DNA from: an uncultured Dorea sp.
Lineage (GTDB): Bacteria > Bacillota > Clostridia > Lachnospirales > Lachnospiraceae
Assembly (NCBI GenBank): GCA_948602995.1
Contig: CAPEBR010000021.1
Coordinates: 3,501-67,500, forward strand
Length of the DNA stretch: 64,000 nt
Reading direction: 5' to 3'
In this document: positions 53,285 to 63,019 of the stretch, in pieces
Layout: each line of letters opens with the position of its first letter
How positions within the stretch are numbered: position 1 is the first letter of the stretch
Position numbers and translations under genes: made by a program
Notes under the pieces: generated by a model
Database searches by the model: none
The model's input: only the letters and a program-made list of their open reading frames with translations
What the model was told of the DNA's origin: nothing

Positions 53285-54552
53285 ATGCTATATCTGAAAC
53301 GGAAAGCGGATGATTTTCTAGATAAATGGAAAAGTCAGCAGGATTGGAAGCCCCTCATAATCAAGGGAGCCAGGCAGGTTGGAAAAACTGAGACGATTCG
53401 AAGATTTGGACGGATGAATTATGAAAACCTGATAGAAATCAATTTTGTCGAAGAACCCAAATATAAAATGATTACCGAAGTCGGCTATAAGGCAGAAGAC
53501 ATTATCAAAAATATATCAAGAATAGACCCCTCTAAGAAATTTATCAAGGGTAAAACCTTAATTTTTTTCGATGAATTGCAGGAGTTTCCGGAAATATCAA
53601 CCTCCTTGAAATTTTTTCATATAGACGGACGTTTTGATGTTATATGTAGCGGATCTTTACTGGGAATCCAATATAAGCGGATCGAAAGCAACAGTGTCGG
53701 ATATAAGACAGACTATCCGATGTATTCCATGGATTTTGAGGAATTTTTCTTGATTACTGTATTCTTGGCGGCATGCCCACAATTATATGAAGTTATATAG
53801 AAAAAACTACATTCGAAGGCTCACTTGACATGCAAAGACAACTTCTTGCGGATTACAGGGAAGACATCCGCAAATATGCAGAAGGATTGGACCAGGCCCG
53901 GATATTAAATGTATTTAACCAGATTCCGGTACAGCTTGCGAGGGAAAACAAAAAATTCCAAATCTCAAAAGTTGCCTCCGGAGCAAGATTTAAAGATTAC
54001 AGAGGCTGCATTGAATGGCTTGCAGACACCGGGCTTGTTAATATATGTTATTGCCTTCACGTCCCGGAACTTCCGCTTAAGGGAAATTACGATGAATCAA
54101 AATATAAATTATATTTCGCCGATTCCGGCCTGCTTGTTGCCATGCTTGATGATGAATCACAGGAGGATTTGCGTGCAAATAAAAACCCTGGAGTATATAA
54201 GGGCGCTCTCTATGAAAATATTGTTGGAGAATCGCTGAAAAAAAGCGGCTATGATTTATATTATTATAAACGTGAAAATTCCACCCTGAAAAAGGATTTT
54301 TTTGTACGAACCGCCTTTGAACTGATTCCTGTAGAAGTAAAGGCTACTAATGGACGTTCAAAATCTCTGCGCACATTAATCACAAATGAACGGTATCCTG
54401 ACATTGCCTGCGGAATAAAATTCACTGGCGGGAATATTGGATATAGTGAAAAGATTTATACATTTCCTTATTTTTGTGCCTTTTTATTAAAAAAATACTT
54501 AAGATCAGACCGTGCTGTCCTGCATACTGACAGGAACATTTCGCATGTATAA
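53285..54552 (+). pseudogene. AAA_14 / DUF4143 ATPase, inactivated
   Basis: The first open frame (53285-53800) is a normal N-terminus: Walker A IIKGARQVGKTETIRRFG (about residues 26-43), Walker B TLIFFDELQEF, sensor VICSGSLLG. At MDFEEFF (about 53750) roughly 60 residues of the family are missing, the frame shifts, and the new frame (DYCILGGMPTII) hits TGA at once. It continues as SYIEKTTFEGSLDMQRQLLA and the DUF4143 domain to 54552, including the 'FFVRTAFELIPVEVKATNG' endonuclease-like end. Deletion, frameshift and stop together make it a pseudogene, related to but not a copy of the intact gene at 36.3 kb. Confidence 0.85.
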
Positions 54553-54726
54553 ACAATGGAAATCAGACAAGCCGCCGCTATTTGCCAATAGTGACGGCTT
54601 GCCTAAGTTAAATCATAGGTAATTAGTTAAAAAAGGGAGAGCCGCTTGTATGGCTTTCCCTCTGTTTATAATATGACATACCTATAGATGTATAGAATAG
54701 GAAGAATAATATATGGATTATATCAA
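54553..54726 (+). other. Spacer with stem-loop after the AAA_14 pseudogene
   Basis: AAGCCGCCGCTATT...AATAGTGACGGCTT (54570-54601) forms an imperfect hairpin, and a run TTAAAAAAGGGAGAGCCGCTTGTATGGCTTTCCCTC (split here by a GCC/GGC stem) lies near 54626. Either may end the upstream transcript. No gene. Confidence 0.45.
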
Positions 54727-54727
54727 T

Positions 54728-54757
54728 TGGACACGAATGTACGGGGAGGGGTATAAT
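54728..54757 (+). promoter_or_regulatory. Possible promoter of the 605-aa surface protein
   Basis: TGGACA (54728-54733), 18-base spacer, TATAAT (54752-54757), giving a leader that includes the inverted-repeat element at 54787-54949. Confidence 0.5.
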
Positions 54758-54786
54758 TAAATTGAGTAATTACAGGCACGTATAAC

Positions 54787-54949
54787 ATGATACAAGCGTC
54801 AAAAGGACATGCGTTTCATGCTTGCATGAAATAGCATGTCCTTTTGACACTAAGAACACTGTGAAACATTCGTTTTTCCATATTAAAAACGAACAGAGCC
54901 GAGGTTTTTCCAGGATTACGGTCAAAATACCTTTTGACGCTTGTATCAT
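54787..54949. repeat. 163-bp element with 20-bp perfect inverted ends
   Basis: ATGATACAAGCGTCAAAAGG (54787-54806) is repeated inverted at 54930-54949. Inside, the left end also pairs with a nearer copy (GTCAAAAGGACATGC with GCATGTCCTTTTGAC, about 54798-54848), so two different long hairpins compete. A related sequence, ATGATACAAACGTTAAAAG, occurs near 42924. It fills the leader of the gene at 54973. Either a MITE or a regulatory leader. Confidence 0.8.
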
Positions 54950-54972
54950 AACATTCACCAAGGAGGTAAAAT

Positions 54973-56790
54973 ATGAGAATGTTAAAAAAGCGCGTGTTTC
55001 CGGCAATACTGTCATTTTCACTCACCACCAGCTGCCTTGCAGGGACAGGAATCACTGCAAGGGCAGAGCTGTATGAAAATGATATATTGCTGGAAGAGTC
55101 AGGAACGCCCCAGGTTAATGTACCAATCTACCATTCAATTCCGCCGTATCAGCAGAAGGATCTTTACAAAACACCATCTGTAAAGATAACAGGAGTGTCT
55201 ATTGAAGAGAATACAGACGGCAAGATAAACGGGGCGACAAAAGCATATACGTCTCCAATTACATTTAAAATCTTCAATACCACGAAGCAGGAGGTAGATC
55301 AGATTGTAGAAGCAAAAGACGGATATCTGCCAGAGATTACCCTGGCAGATAATCACACTTATACGATCTATTCCCAGGATCCAGAGTATAAGGTAGTAAG
55401 GGACGATGGAAATGCAGAAGGCAGACTGGCGAAAAATGCGTATATCTGGGTAAAGGACGGAAAGATATATGATATCAAGGAAAATGCCGAGTATCCCTAT
55501 AACTATCCTGTATTTCAAAAAATACAGCTGACAAAAAGAGACAGCTCCGATCTTCCTGACGATGACAGAGTTCCCCTGAATATGGAGGTCCGTTACAAAA
55601 ATGAGGAAGGCGGCCAGTTATATAATGTTCCGATGAAACTGGTGAGCGAGTTTGAAACACTCGAAGTCAACTCGGGCAACAATGCACGGATAAGAACAGA
55701 GGTTCTGGAAGATGTAAACTATATTGTTGTAGTAGAGAGCGATAAATGGGGAATAGAAGCCTTCCCTCTTGCATCTAAGGATAAGTCGGAATACCGTACG
55801 GATAAGGGACGGCGGGGCGAGAGGTATTTTTATGACCATGCCGACTGCCATCAGGTTGAAAAGATCTGTCTGGTAGATAAAAAGGATGAACATGCGAAAG
55901 ACACCACTGTTACCAGTCTGTCAGGCAACACGACTGTTTCCGGCTTTAACTTCAAGGATTTCCTCGTGATAGAGCAGGAGATGGGCAAAGATCAGGTGAA
56001 AGGTCTGGAGGGCAAGGATTATGATGTGATGAAAATAGCAACGGTCAATCCGCACAGATGGGAAGTCTCCAAGCTTGCGGCTGGAAACTTTGACATCACA
56101 GAAAAGATTGACATCACAAAAAAGGTGAACCAGGTCTATTTCATAGATCATGACGGAGAACTTAACCCAATTTCCTTCACACAGGCAAACGGGGCTGTAA
56201 ACTTTACCATGAACAGTATGGGCATCCATCCGGTGGTTATCGAATATGAATCCGTTCCGCGCAAAATGGTTCAGGGCATTACAGTCAGCGGAACAGCCAC
56301 ATCCATTTTCGTTGGAAAAACGGCTGTTCTTACAGCAAGTATAACACCTGCAGACGCAGAAAATAAAGCAGTTACATGGACAAGCTCCAACAACAATTAT
56401 GCAGCGGTAGATGCGAACGGAAAGGTGATAGCAAAAAAGGCCGGTGCAGGAAAGACAGTTACAATTACTGCCACAGCAAAGGATGGAACTGGAAAGCAGG
56501 CTGCTTATCAGATTAAAATTGTAAGAAACAAGGTTAAGAGCATCCAGTTAAAAGCCAAGAAATCTGTTAAGGTGGGCAGGAAAATTACGATAAAGGCAAC
56601 CGTCAAAACGACAGGCGAGGGCGCTAATAAAAAATTGTCCTGGAGAAGTTCTAACAAAAAGTACGCGACTGTTAACTCCAAAGGAAAGGTTACCGCAAAG
56701 AAGGCCGGAAAAGGCAAAAAGGTTAAGATAACCGCAAAGGCAACAGACGGAAGCGGAAAGAAAAAGTCAGTAACAATTAAAATCAAATAG
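54973..56790 (+). CDS. Secreted surface protein with two C-terminal Big_2 domains
   Basis: A 605-aa protein with a Sec signal (PAILSFSLTTSCLAGTGITARA). The first about 430 residues are an unfamiliar beta-rich region (KITGVSIEENTDGKINGATK; YRTDKGRRGERYFYDHADCH). Two Ig-like Big_2 repeats follow (about 436-520 and 522-605), with 'AVTWTSSNNNYAAVDANGKV' and 'LSWRSSNKKYATVNSKGKV'. It ends KATDGSGKKKSVTIKIK, the same ending as its neighbour. AAGGAGG lies before the ATG. The Big_2 pair is almost interchangeable with those at 41.0 and 60.2 kb, so these ends have spread by duplication. Confidence 0.82.
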   Translation: MRMLKKRVFPAILSFSLTTSCLAGTGITARAELYENDILLEESGTPQVNVPIYHSIPPYQQKDLYKTPSVKITGVSIEENTDGKINGATKAYTSPITFKIFNTTKQEVDQIVEAKDGYLPEITLADNHTYTIYSQDPEYKVVRDDGNAEGRLAKNAYIWVKDGKIYDIKENAEYPYNYPVFQKIQLTKRDSSDLPDDDRVPLNMEVRYKNEEGGQLYNVPMKLVSEFETLEVNSGNNARIRTEVLEDVNYIVVVESDKWGIEAFPLASKDKSEYRTDKGRRGERYFYDHADCHQVEKICLVDKKDEHAKDTTVTSLSGNTTVSGFNFKDFLVIEQEMGKDQVKGLEGKDYDVMKIATVNPHRWEVSKLAAGNFDITEKIDITKKVNQVYFIDHDGELNPISFTQANGAVNFTMNSMGIHPVVIEYESVPRKMVQGITVSGTATSIFVGKTAVLTASITPADAENKAVTWTSSNNNYAAVDANGKVIAKKAGAGKTVTITATAKDGTGKQAAYQIKIVRNKVKSIQLKAKKSVKVGRKITIKATVKTTGEGANKKLSWRSSNKKYATVNSKGKVTAKKAGKGKKVKITAKATDGSGKKKSVTIKIK

Positions 56791-56823
56791 TTAGAAAAGA
56801 AAGATTAGAGGAAGATATTTATT

Positions 56824-59800
56824 ATGAAAAAAATAACGCGGAAGATATTAGCAGGGATACTGGCGTTTGTGATGGTATTCGGATGCTTTGGCGGAATGGG
56901 GACGTTGGAGGCTAAGGCAGCAGGGACAGAGGTACAGCGTGTATTGAAGATACAACTTGTGGATGAAAAGGGGAATCCAGTACAAGAGCAATTGGCGCTT
57001 TGCTTAACTTCGGATGATGGTGAAATTGTGGAACTAGGTTCTACAGATGCAACTGGTAAATTGGATTTTGAGTACGCCAATCTAGATTTAGGCTTTGCTT
57101 CAGATGATGTTGTTTCATGTTTGCTTGGATTGATACCAGATGAGGCTAATAAAAATTATATATGTGAAAATAAAAATATCGACTTTTCAATAGATTGGGA
57201 TAATTCCACATATGCATCCCAAATATGGTACATTTCATGTATAGGTGATCTAGACTACGAAGACGACCCGCAAGATGAGTTGAGTACTGAGCTTGTGATT
57301 AAAAAGAATGGAACGAATCCAAATCAGATTCTAAAAATCAATACCATGGATGAGGCTGGAAATGCAGTATCAGATGTGGCATTGTCCCTCTCTAAAGATG
57401 GTCAAGAGGTTGTGGTACTGCCAAAGGTCTCGAATAGTCTTATCGAATATCCCCTCGCTGAGGTCAAAGCAGCAGGAGAATATACACTTGGAGTTGCTTC
57501 TACAGAGAAAAGATATACATGTGATCCGATCCCAGTAATACTTGAAGAAAGCAGCGGAAATATGATTGTTTCGTCTGTAAACAGTGAAGCATATACGGGC
57601 GAATCTCCAGTCCCTTTTACTGTTAAACCCATCAAAATTACTGAAATATCAGCGAAACCATCTATAGTCTCCAAGAGTTGGAGCGGCGATATAGAACTTA
57701 ATGTCAAAGGAACAAATTTACCGGATACATTATATTACAGGCGGCTTATAAGAACAGAACAGGGTGACAGTCCTATTAATGGGGAGGCCGTCACTCCGGT
57801 TACACCAACAGGGTCAGCTACAGAAAAAATCTTCACCGTGCCCTTGCCAGCGGCAACTAATGACCAGATCGGATGGAAGATTGAAGTGCATCTCTTTTCT
57901 TCGGATTTATTAGGAATGGAATCTGCCGTAGTTAGTGTTATAGAAGGCGCAACAAAAGAGGAACTGCAGACAGCTGTCAGCACGGCAGAAGAAAACATAG
58001 CCAAAAGGCAAGAAGAAGACTATACGCCGGAAAGCTGGGCCGAATATAAGGAAGCGATTGAAGCTGCCAGACTCCTTCTAGACAGCGAAGGATCAGCAAC
58101 AGATTATACGCAGGCAATAGAAAGCATTAAAACAGCGGAGACTAATTTGAATAATGGATGGATCCCTTACAGGGAAAAAGTCACTACTTTTGAGATCTCA
58201 GTCTTGGATGAAACAAATAATCCGATTAGTACAGACAGTAATTTGAAGTTTCAGCTTGTCAAAAATGACAATCAAGAGATTATCTATGACGCTAAAATGA
58301 ATGACAAAGGTGTCGTTATTGTAGATGCCAGCCAAATTGACAAGGAAGGATACTACACATTTAAAATAACAGATGGCAGCAGCTACACGACCAGCCAAAG
58401 TATTACAATTCGTTTTTCTGTAGGTGATGTGTCCAAAAAGATCTATATTCAAAATGTGGCAGTAGCTGGGGGAGATAGCTATACATTTGATCCACACAGC
58501 CCCAGGTTAACCCTTAATGTCAAGGAAGCACAGGCGCAGCCTAAGATTTCAGATGTCAGCGCAGCGGCAGCGCTCGTGAGAGATGAAGGAAAGGTAGACG
58601 TCAAGATTACCGGGATCAATCTCCCGGATACGCTTTATTATAGTCTGTCCTATGTAAAGACAGCAGGAGCCGGCACTGCCACTTCCTATAACCAGGGAAA
58701 GAAGACGAGCATTTCTGCAATTGGTTCAGATAAGGAAAGAACAATTACTGTACAATTGCCTAAGAAACCGGCAGACGCATATGCATGGAAGATCGGCGTT
58801 GCTGCTTTAGAGGCACAGGGGACTTCGGACTCTGGAGAGATCCGGGTTGTTACAGAAGCAACAAAGGCTGAGCTGCAGGCAGCAATGAATGCTGCAAATG
58901 AAGAGAAACCTACGGATTACACAGAGCAGTCCTGGGAAGCATATAAGTCTATGCTTCTGGAATACGAAAAGATCCTGGAAAAGCCGGGAGCAACTGATTT
59001 AGAGTATGGCGCTGCACTTGAAGACATTCAGAAAGCAAAAGATTTACTCGTTCCTGTAGAGGCAGTAAAAAACCGGACATTAAAGATTAAAGCAATAGAT
59101 GAAGACGGAAATCCTGTTCCGAATTTATTATTTGTAATGGAGACTGGCGCAGGCTTTAATCCGATTTCCCTGCCGGCGACCGGAACCGACGGAACATCAG
59201 CATATACTATGAATGGTCTTGCCGAGAAGAACGGAACATACAAACTGATGTTAAAAGGAAGCAATGATTATATATGCGATCTTTTGGTGAACGTTGATTT
59301 TAGTGTTTCTTCCTCACAGTATTATATCCAGCAGATTAGTGTTGGAGGAGATAAAATAAAGCCTGGCCAGGAAGCAGTTATTACAGTAAAGAAAAAGGGA
59401 AAGATCAATCAAGTTGTGTCTTCTGTTAATCGGGTCAATAAAGATGGTGAGACAGCGACTATTACGGTAACTGGAACGAATCTCCAGGAAAAACTGTTTT
59501 ATGACCTCTACTATACGAACAAAGACAATGAGCAAATAAATATAGTAAGCAAGGCGTCAGTCATGACAAATGGCGAATCTGCTACAGAGAGAACATTTGA
59601 GGTGGAAATACCGGCAGCTTCAGAATATCCGACTGCTGCAAAATGGACTGTTAGTGTATACCCCACAGATGATGCTCCAGGTAAATCTGTAAAGATGGAA
59701 GTGCCCGTGACAGGAGCAACAATTGCAAATCTGCAGAGAGAAATCAGATCTGCTGACACCAGCTATAGAGAAGAACACCATACCCGGGCCAGCTGGAAAG

Positions 59801-60684
59801 TATTTTGGGATGCAAAAGAAAAGGCTAAAATGGTTGCAGCAGACGATTCGGCAACAGAGTCAGACTATCAAGAGGCACTTACAGCACTTACAAATGCTAT
59901 AGACGCACTTGTCAAGGTTGCAAAAGCTGAGACAAAAGAGGAATTAAATGCAGCAATCAATGAAATTTCACAGATGGCAAAAGCAGATTATACGCCTGAG
60001 AGCTGGAAAGTATACGAGGATGCGGTTAAATCCGCAAAAGCAGTTGCAGAGGACGAAAGAGCCTCAGAGGAAGAGTGTCTGAATGCACTGAAGATAGTCA
60101 ATGATGCAAAAGCAGGACTTACAGCCAAAACAAATAAACCTCCGGTACAAAAGGTTACAAAGGTTACAAAAATTACAGTCAGCGGCATTTCCAAAAAAGT
60201 TGCAGCTGGCAGGAAGATTCAGCTTACAGCGTCAGTGATGCCGTCAGACGCAGCGAATAAGGCCATTACCTGGACATCTTCCAACAAGAAATATGCAGCG
60301 GTTGATTCTAAAGGGAGGGTTACTGTTAAGAAAGCAGGAGCAGGCAAATCCGTTACAATCATGGCAAAGGCGGCAGATGGAAGCGGGGTAAAAGCTACAT
60401 ATAAGATTCAGATCCAAAAACATGCTGTTAAAAGTATAAAGCTGAAAGCCAGTAAAACTGTAAAAGCAGGCAGAACATTAAAGGTTAAGGCTACCGTTAA
60501 GACAACAGGAAAGAAAGTCAATAAGACCCTGAAATGGACAAGCTCTAATACAAAGTACGCGACGGTTTCTGCTAAAGGAGTTGTTAAGGCAAAGAAAGCA
60601 GGAAAGAATCATAAGGTCAGGATTACAGCCAGTGCAACCGACGGAAGCGGGAAGAAAAAGTCCGTTACAATAAAAATCAAATAA
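56824..60684 (+). CDS. Giant secreted protein with FIVAR-like and Big_2 repeats
   Basis: A 1286-aa exported protein. After the signal peptide (ILAGILAFVMVFGCFGGMGTLEAKA) come alternating modules: a beta-sandwich starting 'RVLKIQLVDEKGNPVQEQL' repeated at about residues 37, 165, 460 and 750; a second type with 'VDVKITGINLPDTLYYSLSY'; and three-helix FIVAR-like modules (TKEELQTAVSTAEENIAKRQ, YTPESWAEYKEAIEAAR, then similar at about 680, 970 and 1040). Two Big_2 domains close the chain with ATDGSGKKKSVTIKIK. No anchor motif. It follows the 605-aa gene by 33 bases, so the two form an operon. Adhesion to host or food glycans is a reasonable guess, not shown. Confidence 0.82.
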   Translation: MKKITRKILAGILAFVMVFGCFGGMGTLEAKAAGTEVQRVLKIQLVDEKGNPVQEQLALCLTSDDGEIVELGSTDATGKLDFEYANLDLGFASDDVVSCLLGLIPDEANKNYICENKNIDFSIDWDNSTYASQIWYISCIGDLDYEDDPQDELSTELVIKKNGTNPNQILKINTMDEAGNAVSDVALSLSKDGQEVVVLPKVSNSLIEYPLAEVKAAGEYTLGVASTEKRYTCDPIPVILEESSGNMIVSSVNSEAYTGESPVPFTVKPIKITEISAKPSIVSKSWSGDIELNVKGTNLPDTLYYRRLIRTEQGDSPINGEAVTPVTPTGSATEKIFTVPLPAATNDQIGWKIEVHLFSSDLLGMESAVVSVIEGATKEELQTAVSTAEENIAKRQEEDYTPESWAEYKEAIEAARLLLDSEGSATDYTQAIESIKTAETNLNNGWIPYREKVTTFEISVLDETNNPISTDSNLKFQLVKNDNQEIIYDAKMNDKGVVIVDASQIDKEGYYTFKITDGSSYTTSQSITIRFSVGDVSKKIYIQNVAVAGGDSYTFDPHSPRLTLNVKEAQAQPKISDVSAAAALVRDEGKVDVKITGINLPDTLYYSLSYVKTAGAGTATSYNQGKKTSISAIGSDKERTITVQLPKKPADAYAWKIGVAALEAQGTSDSGEIRVVTEATKAELQAAMNAANEEKPTDYTEQSWEAYKSMLLEYEKILEKPGATDLEYGAALEDIQKAKDLLVPVEAVKNRTLKIKAIDEDGNPVPNLLFVMETGAGFNPISLPATGTDGTSAYTMNGLAEKNGTYKLMLKGSNDYICDLLVNVDFSVSSSQYYIQQISVGGDKIKPGQEAVITVKKKGKINQVVSSVNRVNKDGETATITVTGTNLQEKLFYDLYYTNKDNEQINIVSKASVMTNGESATERTFEVEIPAASEYPTAAKWTVSVYPTDDAPGKSVKMEVPVTGATIANLQREIRSADTSYREEHHTRASWKVFWDAKEKAKMVAADDSATESDYQEALTALTNAIDALVKVAKAETKEELNAAINEISQMAKADYTPESWKVYEDAVKSAKAVAEDERASEEECLNALKIVNDAKAGLTAKTNKPPVQKVTKVTKITVSGISKKVAAGRKIQLTASVMPSDAANKAITWTSSNKKYAAVDSKGRVTVKKAGAGKSVTIMAKAADGSGVKATYKIQIQKHAVKSIKLKASKTVKAGRTLKVKATVKTTGKKVNKTLKWTSSNTKYATVSAKGVVKAKKAGKNHKVRITASATDGSGKKKSVTIKIK

Positions 60685-60710
60685 GCAGGAAATATCTGCA
60701 AGGAAAAAGA

Positions 60711-60743
60711 GATGCCCATAGTTAAACGATAACTATGGGCATC
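60711..60743 (+). terminator. Stem-loop after the surface-protein operon
   Basis: GATGCCCATAGTTA and its exact complement round a 5-base loop, 26 bases after the stop. The following sequence lacks a T-run, so termination strength is uncertain. Confidence 0.6.
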
Positions 60744-60783
60744 TTCAGCGCCCCGCATCTGTGCAAGCGCATTCCCGGCCACC

Positions 60784-60865
60784 ATTACTGTCAAATATTT
60801 GCTCACATCTGAATCATTTTCTTACGGACTTTGCAGTAAATGCAAAGTCCTGTGTGAACAGTAAC
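60784..60865. mobile_element. MITE, copy D (internally deleted, reverse orientation)
   Basis: About 82 bases. The right 65 bases match the reverse complement of copy B (TCACATCTGAATCATTTTCT, GTGTGAACAGTAAC). The left end keeps ATTACTGT, but the middle with the CATTCGCGAA palindrome is deleted. Confidence 0.8.
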
Positions 60866-60958
60866 AAAACTTTTTTCCATCAATCAGCGATATTCCAAAC
60901 TGCTTTTTAAATTTTGCTGACTGGGGACAGTCCGTGGCACAATGTGGTTAAAATGAAG

Positions 60959-61720
60959 CTACAACTGTTTCCGGTCAAAGCACCCTGCTGCCAATAACAT
61001 ACAGAGCAGAACCGACATCCCCGCTGCCGCCATACCGGCATAGTAATCTTCCGGACTTCCGGCTTTCTGCAAAAGCTCCAGCCCCTTCATCAGCTTTGCT
61101 GGAAGAAATGGGTCAAGCTTCGGGAACATACCAAGCAGATAAACGATAATGACTACACCGCCGGTTCCCAGGAAAACCTGGGAACTGCTCCTTGACACGG
61201 AAGAAAAGAAAATCAGCAAAGCAATCACCCACACGCCAAACATCCATGTACACACTGTGGCAAAAAACAAATTCCCGGCAATCCCGTTGTCCCAAAAATA
61301 TGCATTGTAGCCATAAGTAATCCCAAAACAGAGCACATACAACATTGTCCAGCTGCCATATAAAAGCGCAGCCTTTGCCGCCAAAATCTTCCGGCGCGAC
61401 AACCCCCTGGCCACAACGGGAACAAGCGTTCCTTTCTCATACTCTGCGGTAAAGCTCCCGCCAGTCAGTAGAATGAAAATAATCAGCCCGACCGGAATAT
61501 TTTTATAAAACTGAACCCAGGACGTCATGGCGTCTACCTGGACCCCGGCATTCACAACCCCCACCTCTGCCAGGGAGTCCGACATGGTCTCCATCAGCCA
61601 GGGGGTAATCTTTGCCAAAGCAGGGTTCATAATTCCAAATAAGGTAAAAACCAAAATCAGGACAAATAACCGCCCAGTCCGTACCCATTCCATCCATTCT
61701 TTCTTCAAAAATGCCTTCAT
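60959..61720 (-). CDS. ABC-2 type transporter permease
   Basis: A 253-aa membrane protein with about six helices (for example LFVLILVFTLFGIMNPALA, VGLIIFILLTGGSF, VVIIVYLLGMFPKLD). The central 'SFTAEYEKGTLVPVVARGLSRRKILAAK' loop is the usual ABC-2 permease cytoplasmic signature. It overlaps the ATPase gene stop by 4 bases and should form a homodimer with it. The pair exports or expels a lipid, antibiotic or peptide; cargo unknown. Confidence 0.88.
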   Translation of the reverse strand: MKAFLKKEWMEWVRTGRLFVLILVFTLFGIMNPALAKITPWLMETMSDSLAEVGVVNAGVQVDAMTSWVQFYKNIPVGLIIFILLTGGSFTAEYEKGTLVPVVARGLSRRKILAAKAALLYGSWTMLYVLCFGITYGYNAYFWDNGIAGNLFFATVCTWMFGVWVIALLIFFSSVSRSSSQVFLGTGGVVIIVYLLGMFPKLDPFLPAKLMKGLELLQKAGSPEDYYAGMAAAGMSVLLCMLLAAGCFDRKQL

Positions 61721-62610
61721 TTTCCTACCACCTCCATAAACAGTTCCGAAAGCGTGGCCTCCTGACGTTCAATACGTACAATCCTAAGCCTTCTATCTGC
61801 AATAAAATGCAGAAGATCTGGAAGTCTGTCTGTTTCCTTAAGCAGGAGGTTCCTTCCTGTGGTGATAAGAAACGGGAATGCCTGCCGTAAAGCTTCTGAA
61901 TCTTTCGGATGTTCCATCTCCACCGTCACTGCCGCATCCTTCCTTCTCTTACGCACCTCCTCTAAAGAACCCATAAGGGCAATCTCCCCTTCATGCAGGA
62001 ACGCCATCTCGTCGCAGATATGCTCCACATCCGAGAGGATATGCGTAGAAAAAAGCACCGTTGTCTCCCTTTTTGCCGCTGTCAGAATGTCCAGCAATTC
62101 CTTTCTTCCTGTCGGGTCAAGAGCCGAGGTCGGCTCGTCACAGATTAAAAGCTTAGGCCTGCCAAACAAAGCCTGGGCAACCCCAAGCCGCTGCTTCATC
62201 CCCCTGGAAAATCCTTTGATCCGGTGTTTTTCTTTTTCCAGGCCCACCAGGCGCAGGAGCTCTTCGCTGCGGCTTTTGATCTCCTTTGCAGGCATGCCGG
62301 AGATTTCACCGCAAAACCGCAGATATTCTGCCGGAGTCATATAGGAATAGAATTCTGGCACGTCAGGCAGATAGCCGATCAGCCGGTTCGTCGGGGCGTT
62401 CCCATAGCGGACCGGTACTCCATTTACCCTGATCTCTCCGCCGCTTATGGGAAGAAGTCCCAGGATCAGCTTCATAGCCGTGGTCTTTCCTGCGCCGTTT
62501 TGCCCTACAAACCCGAATACTGTATGCTCCGGGACGGAAAAAGTAACATCCCTTAGCACCTGTTTCTCTCCGAAATTCTTCGCTACATGGGAAAGGGACA
62601 ACATATCCAT
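61717..62610 (-). CDS. ABC transporter ATP-binding protein (export type)
   Basis: A 297-aa ATPase: Walker A GFVGQNGAGKTTAMKLIL (about residues 32-49), Q-loop region PDVPEFYSYMT, signature FSRGMKQRLGVAQAL (about 133-147, Arg in place of the second Gly, frequent in this subfamily), Walker B LLICDEPTSALDP, switch His STHILSDVEHIC. A C-terminal regulatory strand domain follows. ATG 62610 has GGGAGG 9 bases upstream, inside the end of the PLDc_N gene. Confidence 0.93.
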   Translation of the reverse strand: MDMLSLSHVAKNFGEKQVLRDVTFSVPEHTVFGFVGQNGAGKTTAMKLILGLLPISGGEIRVNGVPVRYGNAPTNRLIGYLPDVPEFYSYMTPAEYLRFCGEISGMPAKEIKSRSEELLRLVGLEKEKHRIKGFSRGMKQRLGVAQALFGRPKLLICDEPTSALDPTGRKELLDILTAAKRETTVLFSTHILSDVEHICDEMAFLHEGEIALMGSLEEVRKRRKDAAVTVEMEHPKDSEALRQAFPFLITTGRNLLLKETDRLPDLLHFIADRRLRIVRIERQEATLSELFMEVVGK

Positions 62611-62611
62611 A

Positions 62612-62815
62612 TCAGCTTTCCTCCCTTCCCAACAGGAAATAAAGGATTGGGCCGATAAACTGCATCCCAATCAACGTGATAAAAATCCATAAAGTCCGGC
62701 TGCCGTGCCTATATGTCTTATGTGTCAGGATATGATGGAGCGTATAGATCAGCAGTGCAATCTCCAAAATGGCCAGCGGAATTAAAAAAGGTAATATTTC
62801 TCTGATATCAGGCAT
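62612..62815 (-). CDS. Small PLDc_N-type membrane protein
   Basis: A 67-aa protein with two helices: PFLIPLAILEIALLIYTLHHI and TLWIFITLIGMQFIGPILYFLLGREES. This is the N-terminal module of cardiolipin synthase-like proteins, which in Firmicutes often occurs alone next to ABC-2 exporters. AAAGGAG precedes the ATG. Its stop is 1 base before the ATPase ATG, so translation is coupled. Accessory or sensor role in the exporter is inference. Confidence 0.87.
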   Translation of the reverse strand: MPDIREILPFLIPLAILEIALLIYTLHHILTHKTYRHGSRTLWIFITLIGMQFIGPILYFLLGREES

Positions 62816-63019
62816 TATTTTCTCCTTTCATGGCAACATTGCCTCTTTAGTATATTGCATCTTTTCTTTATTATAATAAAAAAGAGACTTCCCATCAATC
62901 GAGCCATATTCTACTTTTCCGCAAAAAAGTCAACCAGAAAGAAACCTCAGGCAGTCACGTTCTTACGGAATCCGCAGCTTGGGCGCATTCCTGACCTGTA
63001 AGCAGCAACATATCAAGAG

